Assembly (NCBI RefSeq): GCF_019977235.1
Contig: NZ_AP024646.1
Coordinates: forward strand, 744,001 to 808,000
DNA: 64,000 nt
Reading direction: 5' to 3'
Source: Arthrobacter sp. StoSoilB5
Lineage (GTDB): Bacteria; Actinomycetota; Actinomycetes; Actinomycetales; Micrococcaceae
Shown here: one piece after another, positions 41,799 through 49,546 of the stretch
How positions within the stretch are numbered: the first letter of the stretch is position 1
Layout: each line of letters starts with the position of its first letter
The notes under the pieces: model-generated
What the model was told of the DNA's origin: nothing
The model's input: only the letters and a program-made list of their open reading frames with translations
Databases searched by the model: none
Translations under genes and position numbers: made by a program

Positions 41799-42665
41799 AT
41801 GTCAGTTGCATCCGGTTACGTCCACATCTCAGTCCGAAACGCCAACAAGGCCGCTTCAAACGCAGGGCTCCGCCCCGGCTTCGGCAACCGTCCCGGGTAC
41901 GCCCCCGCCACCCAGGGCAACGGCCAGCAGGCCCCCGGCTACGTGCCCCAGGGTTACAACCCCAACTCCTACGGCCAGTTGCGGGCAGTTCCCACCAACG
42001 AGCCAGCACCCATGACGGCGCCCACTCCCGTCATTGCGCAGTCTGACCGCCTCCGCCCCGTCGCCAACGACAACGTGGCCCGCGGCTTCGTGCTCTACAT
42101 GGGCATCGACGAAGAGACAGCAGCAGCGGCTGGTACGTCCATCGCCAAGCTTGCCCAGGAAATCCGGGCCTATGCCCAGTCCCTCGTCACCGGCGCAGAG
42201 AGCTACGCTGCAGTCGCCGTTGCACCGGCCGGGGCACCCGGGTCCGCACTCGACGTCGTGCGTTCCACCTTCGGTGACCCCACGGTCGCAGCCCGCCAGC
42301 GCACCGAGGCTGCGCGCCCGGCACCGCAGCAGGAAGCCCGCCCCTCCGGCGTGCTGATCGACCTCGCCCGCCGCGAAGTCCACCTCGACGGTGAGTCGCT
42401 GAACCTGACGTTCAAGGAATTCGAGCTCCTCAACTACCTCGTCGAAAACGGTACCCGCACGGTTGGCCGCGACGAGCTGCTTGAGGGCCTGTGGCGCAAC
42501 GCCGAAGAAGTGCCCAACGAGCGCACCATCGACGTCCACATCCGCCGCCTCCGCTCCAAGCTGGGCCGCCTTGCCAACACCGTGCGCACCGTACGTGGCC
42601 AGGGCTACCGCTTCTACGAGCACCCTGAGGTCATCGTCTGGGCCGCTCCGGAATACTCGATCTAA
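41799..42665 (+). CDS. Winged-helix (OmpR-type) regulator lacking a receiver domain
   Basis: 288 residues. The N-terminal 70 residues are low-complexity (Gly/Pro/Asn/Gln rich, PGYAPATQGNGQQAPGYVPQ). Residues about 90-150 form a small alpha/beta segment (GFVLYMGIDEETAAAAGTSI). The C-terminal 100 residues are a standard OmpR/PhoB wing: LTFKEFELLNYLVENGTRTV, RTIDVHIRRLRSKLG and VRGQGYRFYE. With no phosphorylation domain, control must be by level or by another ligand. GAGG precedes the ATG. It has a long, AT-rich upstream region. Confidence 0.82.
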   Translation: MSVASGYVHISVRNANKAASNAGLRPGFGNRPGYAPATQGNGQQAPGYVPQGYNPNSYGQLRAVPTNEPAPMTAPTPVIAQSDRLRPVANDNVARGFVLYMGIDEETAAAAGTSIAKLAQEIRAYAQSLVTGAESYAAVAVAPAGAPGSALDVVRSTFGDPTVAARQRTEAARPAPQQEARPSGVLIDLARREVHLDGESLNLTFKEFELLNYLVENGTRTVGRDELLEGLWRNAEEVPNERTIDVHIRRLRSKLGRLANTVRTVRGQGYRFYEHPEVIVWAAPEYSI

Positions 42666-42676
42666 GCTACTGCTGC

Positions 42677-42814
42677 AGCAGAAAGGCGGCATATCCCTCT
42701 GCGCCTGCGCTCGTGCCTCCCCTCCGCCTCCCTGCCCTCGCAAGCTCGGTCAGGGAACCCGGGCGGAGTGGGCCCAGCAACAACGGCGCTATCGGGACAT
42801 GCCGCCTTTCTGCT
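42677..42814. repeat. 138-bp element with perfect 16-bp terminal inverted repeats
   Basis: AGCAGAAAGGCGGCAT (42677-42692) and ATGCCGCCTTTCTGCT (42799-42814) are exact complements; inside, CTCCGCC and GGCGGAG pair again. On the plus strand the right arm runs into TTTTGTAG, so it could terminate the winged-helix gene, but the size and long interior also fit a small non-autonomous element. Confidence 0.75.
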
Positions 42815-42867
42815 TTTGTAGTGCTCCCGTGAGTATTGGCCTCCGCCGCGGAGAGGGTTTGCCGCTA

Positions 42868-42873
42868 TAGGGT
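42868..42873 (+). promoter_or_regulatory. -10 box TAGGGT, predicted leaderless promoter of the SixA gene
   Basis: TAGGGT ends 6 bases before the ATG at 42880; there is no Shine-Dalgarno sequence. Confidence 0.45.
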
Positions 42874-42879
42874 TGGTTC

Positions 42880-43404
42880 ATGAGTGACCATCACATCAGG
42901 CGCCTTGTGATCATGCGGCATGCCAAAGCGGATTGGCCCATGGGGGTTCCGGACCATGAACGTCCCCTCGAGGAACGCGGACACCGTGAGGCCCCACTGG
43001 CCGGAAGATGGTTGCTCAAGCATGGCGTCGTTCCAGACTTCATTCTGTGCTCGTCTGCGCTGAGGACCCGCCAAACCTGCACGTGGGTGTGCGATGAGTT
43101 GGGAGACAAGGCGCCGACGCCCAAGCTCGAGGACGGCCTGTACGCCGCCTCGGCAAACCGGATGTTGACCGTGATCAACCACGTCCCGGACACTGTCACC
43201 ACCTTGATGGTTATCTCGCACATGCCTGGCGTCCAGGACCTGGCCATGCACCTCGCTTCGCGCGATTCGGACCATGATGCCTATATGGATGCCGCCACAC
43301 GGTTCCCAACCAGTGCTTTGACAGTGATGGAGACTGACAAGCCATGGGCGGAGCTGGATGGGCAGGACGCCCGTCTGACGCACTTTAAAGTGCCGCGCAA
43401 GTAG
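42880..43404 (+). CDS. SixA-like histidine phosphatase
   Basis: 174 residues. The RHG/RHA motif is VIMRHAKADW, with His14 as the phospho-accepting histidine. The second conserved elements are ILCSSALRTRQTC and VISHMPGVQDLA, with the second catalytic His in SHMPG. Short SixA-type members remove phosphate from phosphohistidine proteins, though many actinobacterial homologues are untested. It stands alone between the 138-bp element and a convergent LysR gene. Confidence 0.9.
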   Translation: MSDHHIRRLVIMRHAKADWPMGVPDHERPLEERGHREAPLAGRWLLKHGVVPDFILCSSALRTRQTCTWVCDELGDKAPTPKLEDGLYAASANRMLTVINHVPDTVTTLMVISHMPGVQDLAMHLASRDSDHDAYMDAATRFPTSALTVMETDKPWAELDGQDARLTHFKVPRK

Positions 43405-43417
43405 CTACGCCCGTTGC

Positions 43418-44338
43418 TCAGCCCCTGACGGGCAGTTCGTGCTCGGCCGCCACTTCGCGCAGCAGGCGGACTGCATGCCGGATATTGGGGCTGGCGGTCA
43501 TGGTTTTTCTGTACACGATTCCCACCGCTCGCTGCTGGATGGGGTTGACGACCGGCACGGCAACGACGCCCGGTGGCAGGGGCGGCCTGCCCAGCCGAGG
43601 CACCAGCGCTACGGCCACGGCCTGCTCCACCATGGCGATATGGGTGGAGAAGTCGGGATCGTAGACACGGATATCTGGGACCCGCCCCAGCCCGGCGAAG
43701 ATCTGCAGGAGGGCTTCGTTGCAGATGGCGCCAGCCGGTGTACTGACCCAAATTTCGTCCAGCAGGTCTTCACGCTCGACGACGGTCCGTCCAGCAAGTT
43801 CGTGGCTGCTGTTAACGAGGACGTCGGCCTGGTCCAGGCACAGGTCTTCATGCACCAGATTCTCAGGAATGACAAGCGGCACGGAGTTCCAGTTGTGCAC
43901 TACGGCAAGCTCAGCCTCGCCTGATGCAACCCGCTGCACGGCTTCACGCGGGTCCTCCGCCAGCACGCTGATTTCAAGTTCTGAATCCGTGGTGCCAATA
44001 CGTCCGAGCATGGGCCCCACCAAACCGCGGCAGGCCGTTGAGAATGCCACGAGCCGCAGGAGCCCGGAAGGCTTGGCGGGATCGGCGAGGAGTGTTGCCT
44101 GCAGCTCCTCGAGTTCGCCCATGATCCGCCGTCCGTAGCCGGCGAGGGCAAGGCCCCTTTCGGTAAGGAGTACGCCGCGGCCGTTGCGTTCCAGCACGGT
44201 CACCCCGGTTTGCTTCTCCAACTTCTTGATCTGCTGTGAAACCGCCGATGGACTGTAGCCCATCACATCGGAGGCAGCCACTACCGATCCGTGCTGTTCC
44301 ACGGCTACCAGGGCCCGCAAGGCTGAAATATCGATCAT
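43418..44338 (-). CDS. LysR family transcriptional regulator
   Basis: 306 residues. The winged HTH is MIDISALRALVAVEQHGSVV then AASDVMGYSPSAVSQQIKKL. The effector domain begins LRLVAFSTACRGLVGPML and has GEAELAVVHNW, typical of type 2 periplasmic-binding folds. It is divergent from an EamA exporter gene, 64 bp away, and a palindrome with LysR character lies between them, so it most likely controls that exporter. Confidence 0.93.
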   Translation of the reverse strand: MIDISALRALVAVEQHGSVVAASDVMGYSPSAVSQQIKKLEKQTGVTVLERNGRGVLLTERGLALAGYGRRIMGELEELQATLLADPAKPSGLLRLVAFSTACRGLVGPMLGRIGTTDSELEISVLAEDPREAVQRVASGEAELAVVHNWNSVPLVIPENLVHEDLCLDQADVLVNSSHELAGRTVVEREDLLDEIWVSTPAGAICNEALLQIFAGLGRVPDIRVYDPDFSTHIAMVEQAVAVALVPRLGRPPLPPGVVAVPVVNPIQQRAVGIVYRKTMTASPNIRHAVRLLREVAAEHELPVRG

Positions 44339-44339
44339 G

Positions 44340-44353
44340 AAGTAAATCTACTT
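44340..44353. promoter_or_regulatory. LysR-type operator between lysR and eamA
   Basis: AAGTA-AATC-TACTT (44340-44353) is a perfect interrupted palindrome of the AT-rich kind bound by LysR proteins, directly beside the lysR start codon. A wider pair ATGAA / TTTCAT surrounds it. Confidence 0.55.
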
Positions 44354-44402
44354 GGTTTCATGCTGAATTCAACGCTGGTGCTTAAACCATTCAGGTGCCA
44401 GA

Positions 44403-45323
44403 GTGTTTCTCGTGAACTTCCGCCACTCTGCCCTCGCCGTCCTTGTCGCCGTCCTGTGGGGCGTGAACTTTGTCGCCATAGACCTGGGGCTCCACCCCAA
44501 CGGTCGCGATGTCCCGCCCCTGCTTTTCGTCGCCTTCCGATTCCTGCTCGTGGTGTTTCCGTTCATCCTCTTCATCCGCAAACCGGACGTGAGTTGGAAG
44601 GCGATTATCGGCGTCGGGCTTTTCATGAGCGCCGGTCAGTTCGGATTGCTGTACCTGGGCATGGCGCTGGGTATGCCGGCGGGCCTGGCCTCCCTTGTCT
44701 TGCAGGCGCAGGTGCTGTTCACAGTGCTGATCGCAGCGCGGTTCCTGGGCGAGAGGCCCAATCGCAGGCAAATGCTCGGGGTTGTGCTGGGCCTGGCGGG
44801 TCTCGGCGTGGTTGCTGTTGGGCGCAGTGCCGTGGCGCCCGTCCTGCCCCTCATGATCGTGCTGGCCGCAGCGTTGTCCTGGGCGATCGGAAACGTGGTG
44901 GCGCGCCACTCGAAAGCGACGTCGGGGCTGGGCCTGGTGGTCTGGTCCGGGGCCGTGGTGCCGCTTCCTTTGGCGGGATTGTCACTTGTGGTGGACGGTC
45001 CGGGCGCCATGTGGGCGACCATCACAGACCTCCAACCAGCTACGATCCTGAGCGCAATCTACACGGCGGTTTTCGCCTCGCTTATTGGGTACGGCATCTG
45101 GAACCGGCTGCTGACGCTCTACCCGAGTTCCGACGTCGTGCCTTTTACGCTGCTGGTTCCGGTGGTCGGCATGACGGCGGCCTGGCTGGTCCTGAACGAA
45201 ATCCCTACGGTGGCCGAAATCATGGGAGGGCTGATCCTGCTCCTCGGAGTGGCGACTGCCGTGCTCGGCGCCTCGCGAAAACGCACGGAAACTCCCGTTG
45301 TGAGGCCCGCTCTGCGCGTCTAA
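44403..45323 (+). CDS. EamA/DMT family transporter (RhaT/YdcZ-like exporter)
   Basis: 306 residues from a GTG (44403 or 44412). Ten membrane segments form two EamA repeats: ALAVLVAVLWGVNFVAIDLG at the start and ALSWAIGNVVARHSKATSG in the second. It ends with a short tail VRPALRV encoded by the left arm of the 61-bp palindromic repeat. EamA proteins usually export amino acids or metabolites. Divergent from its probable LysR regulator. Confidence 0.88.
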   Translation: MFLVNFRHSALAVLVAVLWGVNFVAIDLGLHPNGRDVPPLLFVAFRFLLVVFPFILFIRKPDVSWKAIIGVGLFMSAGQFGLLYLGMALGMPAGLASLVLQAQVLFTVLIAARFLGERPNRRQMLGVVLGLAGLGVVAVGRSAVAPVLPLMIVLAAALSWAIGNVVARHSKATSGLGLVVWSGAVVPLPLAGLSLVVDGPGAMWATITDLQPATILSAIYTAVFASLIGYGIWNRLLTLYPSSDVVPFTLLVPVVGMTAAWLVLNEIPTVAEIMGGLILLLGVATAVLGASRKRTETPVVRPALRV

Positions 45324-45357
45324 TCGCTCGCGAAGCACGCAGTGCAGGCCCCGCAAC
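45297..45357. repeat. 61-bp dispersed palindromic repeat, copy 2
   Basis: Outer arms GTTGTGAGGCC (45297-45307) and GGCCCCGCAAC (45347-45357). The interior GCTCTGCGCGTC pairs loosely with AGCACGCAGTGCAG. The first 27 bases overlap the 3' end of the EamA gene and supply its last residues and stop codon. Confidence 0.85.
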
Positions 45358-45364
45358 GCAGGCG

Positions 45365-46000
45365 TTAGCGCCTCGGGGTGGGTTTGCGTTGGGGTGAAAC
45401 GCTCGACGCCGGGCGCTTGGCAGCTGTTGCAGGCCGAGGGGTGGATGCTCGTTTAGTTGGTGTTGCGGCCCGTGTAGCCGTGGTCCGCTGAGCCGTGGTC
45501 CGCTGAGCGGTGGTTCGCTGAGCCGTGGCCCGCTGAGGGGTGGTCCGCTGAGCCGTGGCCCGCTTAGCCGCTGGGACGGGTTGCCGCGCCCGGGCGGAAC
45601 CCCACGAAGGCCAGACCGCCCCCAGGAACAGGACCAGCAAGGTTCCGCAGCCAGCCACGGCGGCCAAGTAGAAGTAGATGTCGGAGTCCTCGGTGCTTAC
45701 CGCACTTCCCATGGCGTTGGCGTCCTGGTTGAACGCCAGCCCCCACATGCGAAGGAACGCGATGCTGAAGCCGATGAACAGGCTGGTGCCGGCGGCGCCA
45801 AGGAGAACCACAAGGTATCGCCGCCGGTTGAAGACCTGCACGATCGAGGCCAAGTAGCACGTCAGCACCGCTCCCAGGAACAGGTACAGGACCAGTTCTT
45901 CGAGGACCACAGCGGCGAGCACCAAGAGCCCGAGAGACACAAAGGCGGCCACTACCGCAAGCTTTCCGCTGTTCCCCATGTGACGCATGAGGTTAATCAT
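45365..46000 (-). CDS. Membrane protein with a long basic Ala/Thr/Gln/Arg repeat tail
   Basis: 211 residues (start uncertain; ATGs at 46000, 45988 and 45979, none with a clear ribosome site). Four membrane helices lie in residues about 12-130. The C-terminal 75 residues are cytoplasmic-looking and strongly basic, made of a 5-residue unit R-(T/A)-T-(A/P)-Q repeated about six times, followed by Lys/Arg/Pro-rich sequence. I recognise no family. The tail resembles the basic tails of some actinobacterial DNA- or RNA-binding proteins, which is only a suggestion. Confidence 0.68.
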   Translation of the reverse strand: MINLMRHMGNSGKLAVVAAFVSLGLLVLAAVVLEELVLYLFLGAVLTCYLASIVQVFNRRRYLVVLLGAAGTSLFIGFSIAFLRMWGLAFNQDANAMGSAVSTEDSDIYFYLAAVAGCGTLLVLFLGAVWPSWGSARARQPVPAAKRATAQRTTPQRATAQRTTAQRTTAQRTTATRAATPTKRASTPRPATAAKRPASSVSPQRKPTPRR

Positions 46001-46064
46001 CGCCGACCAGCGGGCCGCGCCACGCCGTCGTAGATTGCAGTTGGATACCGTTCCCGGGAAAGCG

Positions 46065-46697
46065 CTACTTGATGACGTACCCGTGCATGATGGTCATGAC
46101 GGCGGCCACGCTCTGTTCGCGGGTGCGCTCCGGGTTATAGGTCTGCCGGTCGAGTCCCACCACGAAGATTGCCCCGAAGATCGCAGCTTCCAGGCTGCCC
46201 CGGGCGATGGACTCGTCCACCTTGTACCCGGAAGCAACGCGCTCCACCGCCGAGCCGATCACGGCCAGGAGTTCACCGCGTAGCTCCGCGAACACGGCAC
46301 TCCACTCGCCCGGAGTCCGCCAATTCTCGCTGACCCACAGCCGCGCGAAAGACGGGTACTCGTCCATGAACTCCATGGCCTGCCCCACCATGTTCTTCAT
46401 GGACTCCAGGGGATCGCTGCTCTGCCCTTCGATTGCTTGGAGACGTACCAGCATAATGTCTACGCCGTGCCGCAGCAGCTGCGCGATCAGGTCCGATTTA
46501 CTGCCGAAGTTGTAATAGACCGTTCCCTTGGACACTCCTGCCGCGGCCGCGATCTCATCCACGGTCACGCCAGCGGCGCCGCGTTCGCCGATCAATTCCA
46601 TGGACGCTTCGAAGAGGCGCTGTTTGGTGGCGTTGGTGCGTCCCGGCCGGAGCTTCTTCTCGGCAGGGCCCTGGCCCGCCGGCTCGGTGGTAGTCAT
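46065..46697 (-). CDS. TetR family repressor of the YhgE operon
   Basis: 210 residues from the ATG at 46697, which overlaps the YhgE stop by 4 bp (ATGA), so it is translationally coupled. The HTH is LFEASMELIGERGAAGVTVD followed by EIAAAAGVSKGTVYYNFGSK. The C-terminal ligand domain is divergent, as usual. It is the third gene of an operon led by a degenerate ABC ATPase and YhgE. A perfect 20-bp palindrome before the first gene is the probable operator, giving feedback control. Confidence 0.92.
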   Translation of the reverse strand: MTTTEPAGQGPAEKKLRPGRTNATKQRLFEASMELIGERGAAGVTVDEIAAAAGVSKGTVYYNFGSKSDLIAQLLRHGVDIMLVRLQAIEGQSSDPLESMKNMVGQAMEFMDEYPSFARLWVSENWRTPGEWSAVFAELRGELLAVIGSAVERVASGYKVDESIARGSLEAAIFGAIFVVGLDRQTYNPERTREQSVAAVMTIMHGYVIK

Positions 46698-48730
46698 ACT
46701 GCGATCTCCGGCTTCAACGTCTTGAGGGTCCACATCTTGTGTTTGCGGACAGCGAGCGTGGACAGTGCCGCTCCCAGCAAAGTGTATCCAAGCAGGCCCA
46801 GGACCGTCGGCCAGATCATGCTGAGTTCGCCGCCGTAGATGAGGTGCCGCATCCCCGTGACCACGTAACCCATGGGCAAGACTTCATGGACCACGTGAAG
46901 TGGCATGGGAGTGGTCTGCCAAGGGAACGTGCCGCCGGAAGAGACCAGCTGCAGGACCAGCAGGATCAGCACCACGAACTTGCCCGGGGTTCCCATCAGC
47001 GCCACGATGCCTTGGATGATCGCACTGAATGCCATCACCGCGGCCAGCATGAACAGCCACATGCCTATGGGGTGGGCGGCGTTCAGGCCAAGGCCCAGGT
47101 TCACCACGAGGGTGAGGATGGTGGCCTGCAGGACTGAGACGACGAAGAAGGGAAGCCAGCCTCCCACCGCGATTTTCCAAGCGGGGGCGTTGGATGCCAG
47201 CGCCCGTTGGGTGATGGGACGCATGGCCTGCACCAGCATGAAAACGCCGATCCACAAGGCCAATGTCAGGAAGAAGGGTGCCAGCCCGGCGCCGTAAGAA
47301 CCTGCCTTGGCCTGCGATACGTTGTCCACCGCCACGGGATCGGCGATCACCTTGGACACACTGCTTTTCTGTTCGTCGTTCGGGTTTGGGATGTCTCCGG
47401 CACCCTTGGCAAGTTCCGTGGCCAGGGTATGTGAGCCATCGGAGGCCTTCACCGCACCGCTGGCAAGCTCCCCGGCGCCGTCGTTGAGTTGGTGGGCGCC
47501 GTCGTCGAGCTTCACTGCGCCATCCAAGGCGGTCTGCTGGCCGGCGGCGAGGGTGGAAGCGCCAGTGCTGAGCTGCCCGGCTCCTGCCGCAGCCTGCGAA
47601 ATGGCGTCGGTGAGAGTAGGCGTTGCGGCGGCGAGCTTCGAAGCCCCGGCGCTCACGGCCGCTGAACCATCGGAGAGCTGCTGGATTTTGGCGGCATCGC
47701 CCGCGATCTTGGCCTTTGCGTCGGTAACCGGGCCGGAGGTTGCAGTGGAGTCGAAATCGGCAAGGATCTTGTCCGATTGCTCCTGGGTGAGCACGCCAGC
47801 GCTCACCAGCCGCGCATTGGACTCGACAACGCGATTGCGAAGGCCTTTGTCTGCGGCATCGAGCTGCCCGACGACGTCCTGGACTTTCGCGTTCAGCTCC
47901 GCGTTCCCGGCCGCTACTTGCGCTGCACCGTCGGCAAGCCTTTGCGAATCCGCAGGGAGGGTCGCAGTTTTGTTTTTCAGCTCGGTGAGGCCCGAACTCA
48001 ACTGGCCGGCGCCGCTGTTGAGTTGGACAGCGCCGTCGCGCAGTTTGGTCTGCCCGGCGACAAGCTGGTCTGCCCCCGTGACCAGCTGGGTGGTGCCGTC
48101 ATGCAGCGTTGCTGCGCCGTCACTGAGCTGCCCCACGCCTGTAGCTAGTTCGGATGCTCCATCCGCAGCCTTCACGATGGAGGCGTGGATGGTGCCGAAG
48201 CCGGTGAGGAGTTGGTTGGCTGTTTCCTCGCCCACTTCCTTGGCGACCGTTGAGTGCACGGCCGTGGTGAGTTTGTCCACGATGGTGCTCAGGAGGTAGT
48301 TGTTGGCGTCGTTGGTGGTGACATGGAGCATTGCCTGGTTGGCGGCATCGAAGCTGCCGGGGGAGACCAGGTTGGCGGAGAAATCCTTGGGGATCCGCAG
48401 CGCGAAAGCGTACTCGCCCGTCCGAACACCCGCGTCCGCGGCTTCGGCGCTGGAAACTTGTTTCCAGTTGAAGACGTGGCCGTCCACCAGGCTGTCGGCA
48501 ACCTTCTTGCCAGCCTGCAGTTCGGTGCCATCTTTTGGGGTTGCCCCAGTGTCCTCTACTACCAATGCGGCGTCGATCTGGTTCAGGTTGCCGTAAGGAT
48601 CCCAGTTGGCATAGAGATATACGGCGCCGTAGAGCAACGGCACCATCGTCAAGGCCAGGATGGTCAGCTTGGGCAGGAGCCCGCCGGTCATGCGTTTGAG
48701 TTCGGAGCGGGCGAGCCGCAGAACAGTCAC
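46694..48730 (-). CDS. YhgE/Pip domain membrane protein
   Basis: 678 residues. It starts with a membrane helix (LLPKLTILALTMVPLLYGAV) and the YhgE/Pip N-terminal motif YLYANWDPYGNLNQIDAALV. Residues about 190-470 are a long extracellular stalk of repeats such as GVGQLSDGAATLHDGTTQLV (L-x-D-G-A-x-x-L pattern). Five or six membrane helices at the C-terminus (about 488-660) resemble ABC-2 permeases. Family members (phage infection protein, EsaA-like) act in secretion or as receptors; here it follows a degenerate ABC ATPase with a 4-bp overlap. Confidence 0.92.
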   Translation of the reverse strand: MTVLRLARSELKRMTGGLLPKLTILALTMVPLLYGAVYLYANWDPYGNLNQIDAALVVEDTGATPKDGTELQAGKKVADSLVDGHVFNWKQVSSAEAADAGVRTGEYAFALRIPKDFSANLVSPGSFDAANQAMLHVTTNDANNYLLSTIVDKLTTAVHSTVAKEVGEETANQLLTGFGTIHASIVKAADGASELATGVGQLSDGAATLHDGTTQLVTGADQLVAGQTKLRDGAVQLNSGAGQLSSGLTELKNKTATLPADSQRLADGAAQVAAGNAELNAKVQDVVGQLDAADKGLRNRVVESNARLVSAGVLTQEQSDKILADFDSTATSGPVTDAKAKIAGDAAKIQQLSDGSAAVSAGASKLAAATPTLTDAISQAAAGAGQLSTGASTLAAGQQTALDGAVKLDDGAHQLNDGAGELASGAVKASDGSHTLATELAKGAGDIPNPNDEQKSSVSKVIADPVAVDNVSQAKAGSYGAGLAPFFLTLALWIGVFMLVQAMRPITQRALASNAPAWKIAVGGWLPFFVVSVLQATILTLVVNLGLGLNAAHPIGMWLFMLAAVMAFSAIIQGIVALMGTPGKFVVLILLVLQLVSSGGTFPWQTTPMPLHVVHEVLPMGYVVTGMRHLIYGGELSMIWPTVLGLLGYTLLGAALSTLAVRKHKMWTLKTLKPEIAV

Positions 48731-49476
48731 TTTGCAGTCCTTTGAAGTACCGGGGTTTCTTGGGGTTGTTCTTGTTTGGTTGCGGCGGGTTGTTCGGTGT
48801 CCGTGTGCGTTTCGGGTTCTGGCTCCCGTTCCGTTTCCGGTTCGGGCGGGTGCAGGATTGAGTTACCGATCACCGCAGCAGGGCCGGTCCAGTTCTCCGG
48901 AAGGGCAGCGACGACGGCGACGACGGCAAGCGGCCGCCCGGCGTCGGACGCCAATGCCTCAAGTCGCGGCAGCCATGCTCCGGGATCGGCGCTGTGGCGA
49001 TCGGGGGAGTCAACCACGAGGAGGTCGGTGGCCGGATCCGCCAAAGCAAGGGCAGTCAGCAGTTCCAGCCGGCGGCTGGCGGGAAGCTGTTCAATCCAGA
49101 GGCCGGCGATGTCCTCGAAGCTGTTGATCTTCAGCCACGGCTTGCTGAGCAGGGCACCACGGTAGCGGCGCGGAATGAGGGAGAGGTCCTCGGTGACGAG
49201 GTCACGGACGCTCAGGTGCTGCTCGGGCTCGTTGACCCCGGGCGAATCAACCAAGGCGCTGGCGAGCCGGATCTTTTTGGTCTTGGTGTTGTTGTCCCAA
49301 CTGAGGACGCCGCTGCTGGGCTTCATGCGGCCGCTGAGTCCCAAGGCCAACGCGGTCCGCTGATCCTGGCCTTCGCCGGACACGAGCAGGAGTTCGCCGC
49401 GGCGTGCTTGGAGTGACGTTGCCGGAAGGAGATCGTCCCGGCGGCCGTTGATCTGGAGTTGCTGTACGGACAGCAC
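48727..49476 (-). CDS. Degenerate ABC-type ATPase-like protein
   Basis: 249 residues from a GTG at 49476. It has the ABC scaffold (MLSVQQLQINGRRDDLLPAT, then a P-loop position), but the motifs are lost: Walker A reads GEGQDQRTA instead of GxxGxGKST, the LSGGQ position reads LPASRRLEL, and Walker B is LLVVDSPD without the catalytic Glu. A 45-residue tail rich in Glu, Pro, Thr and Gln follows. It is encoded directly before YhgE (4-bp overlap), so it probably regulates or scaffolds YhgE rather than hydrolyses ATP. Confidence 0.78.
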   Translation of the reverse strand: MLSVQQLQINGRRDDLLPATSLQARRGELLLVSGEGQDQRTALALGLSGRMKPSSGVLSWDNNTKTKKIRLASALVDSPGVNEPEQHLSVRDLVTEDLSLIPRRYRGALLSKPWLKINSFEDIAGLWIEQLPASRRLELLTALALADPATDLLVVDSPDRHSADPGAWLPRLEALASDAGRPLAVVAVVAALPENWTGPAAVIGNSILHPPEPETEREPEPETHTDTEQPAATKQEQPQETPVLQRTAK

Positions 49477-49518
49477 AATGAAGCCTTTCGCAGAAATGGT
49501 GTCTGCTGAAAGTCTAAC

Positions 49519-49538
49519 TGAACTGACTGGTCAGTTCA
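49519..49538. promoter_or_regulatory. TetR operator of the YhgE operon
   Basis: TGAACTGAC-TG-GTCAGTTCA is a perfect 20-bp palindrome 43 bp before the first gene of the operon. Size and symmetry match TetR operators such as the QacR/AcrR class. The TetR gene is the third gene of the same operon. Confidence 0.8.
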
Positions 49539-49546
49539 AATAGGGG

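Noticed and set aside
47307..48299. Long open frame (330 codons) on the plus strand opposite YhgE
   Set aside because: It mirrors the repeated stalk codons of YhgE in a high-GC gene, has no ribosome site and low-complexity Ser/Ala/Pro content.
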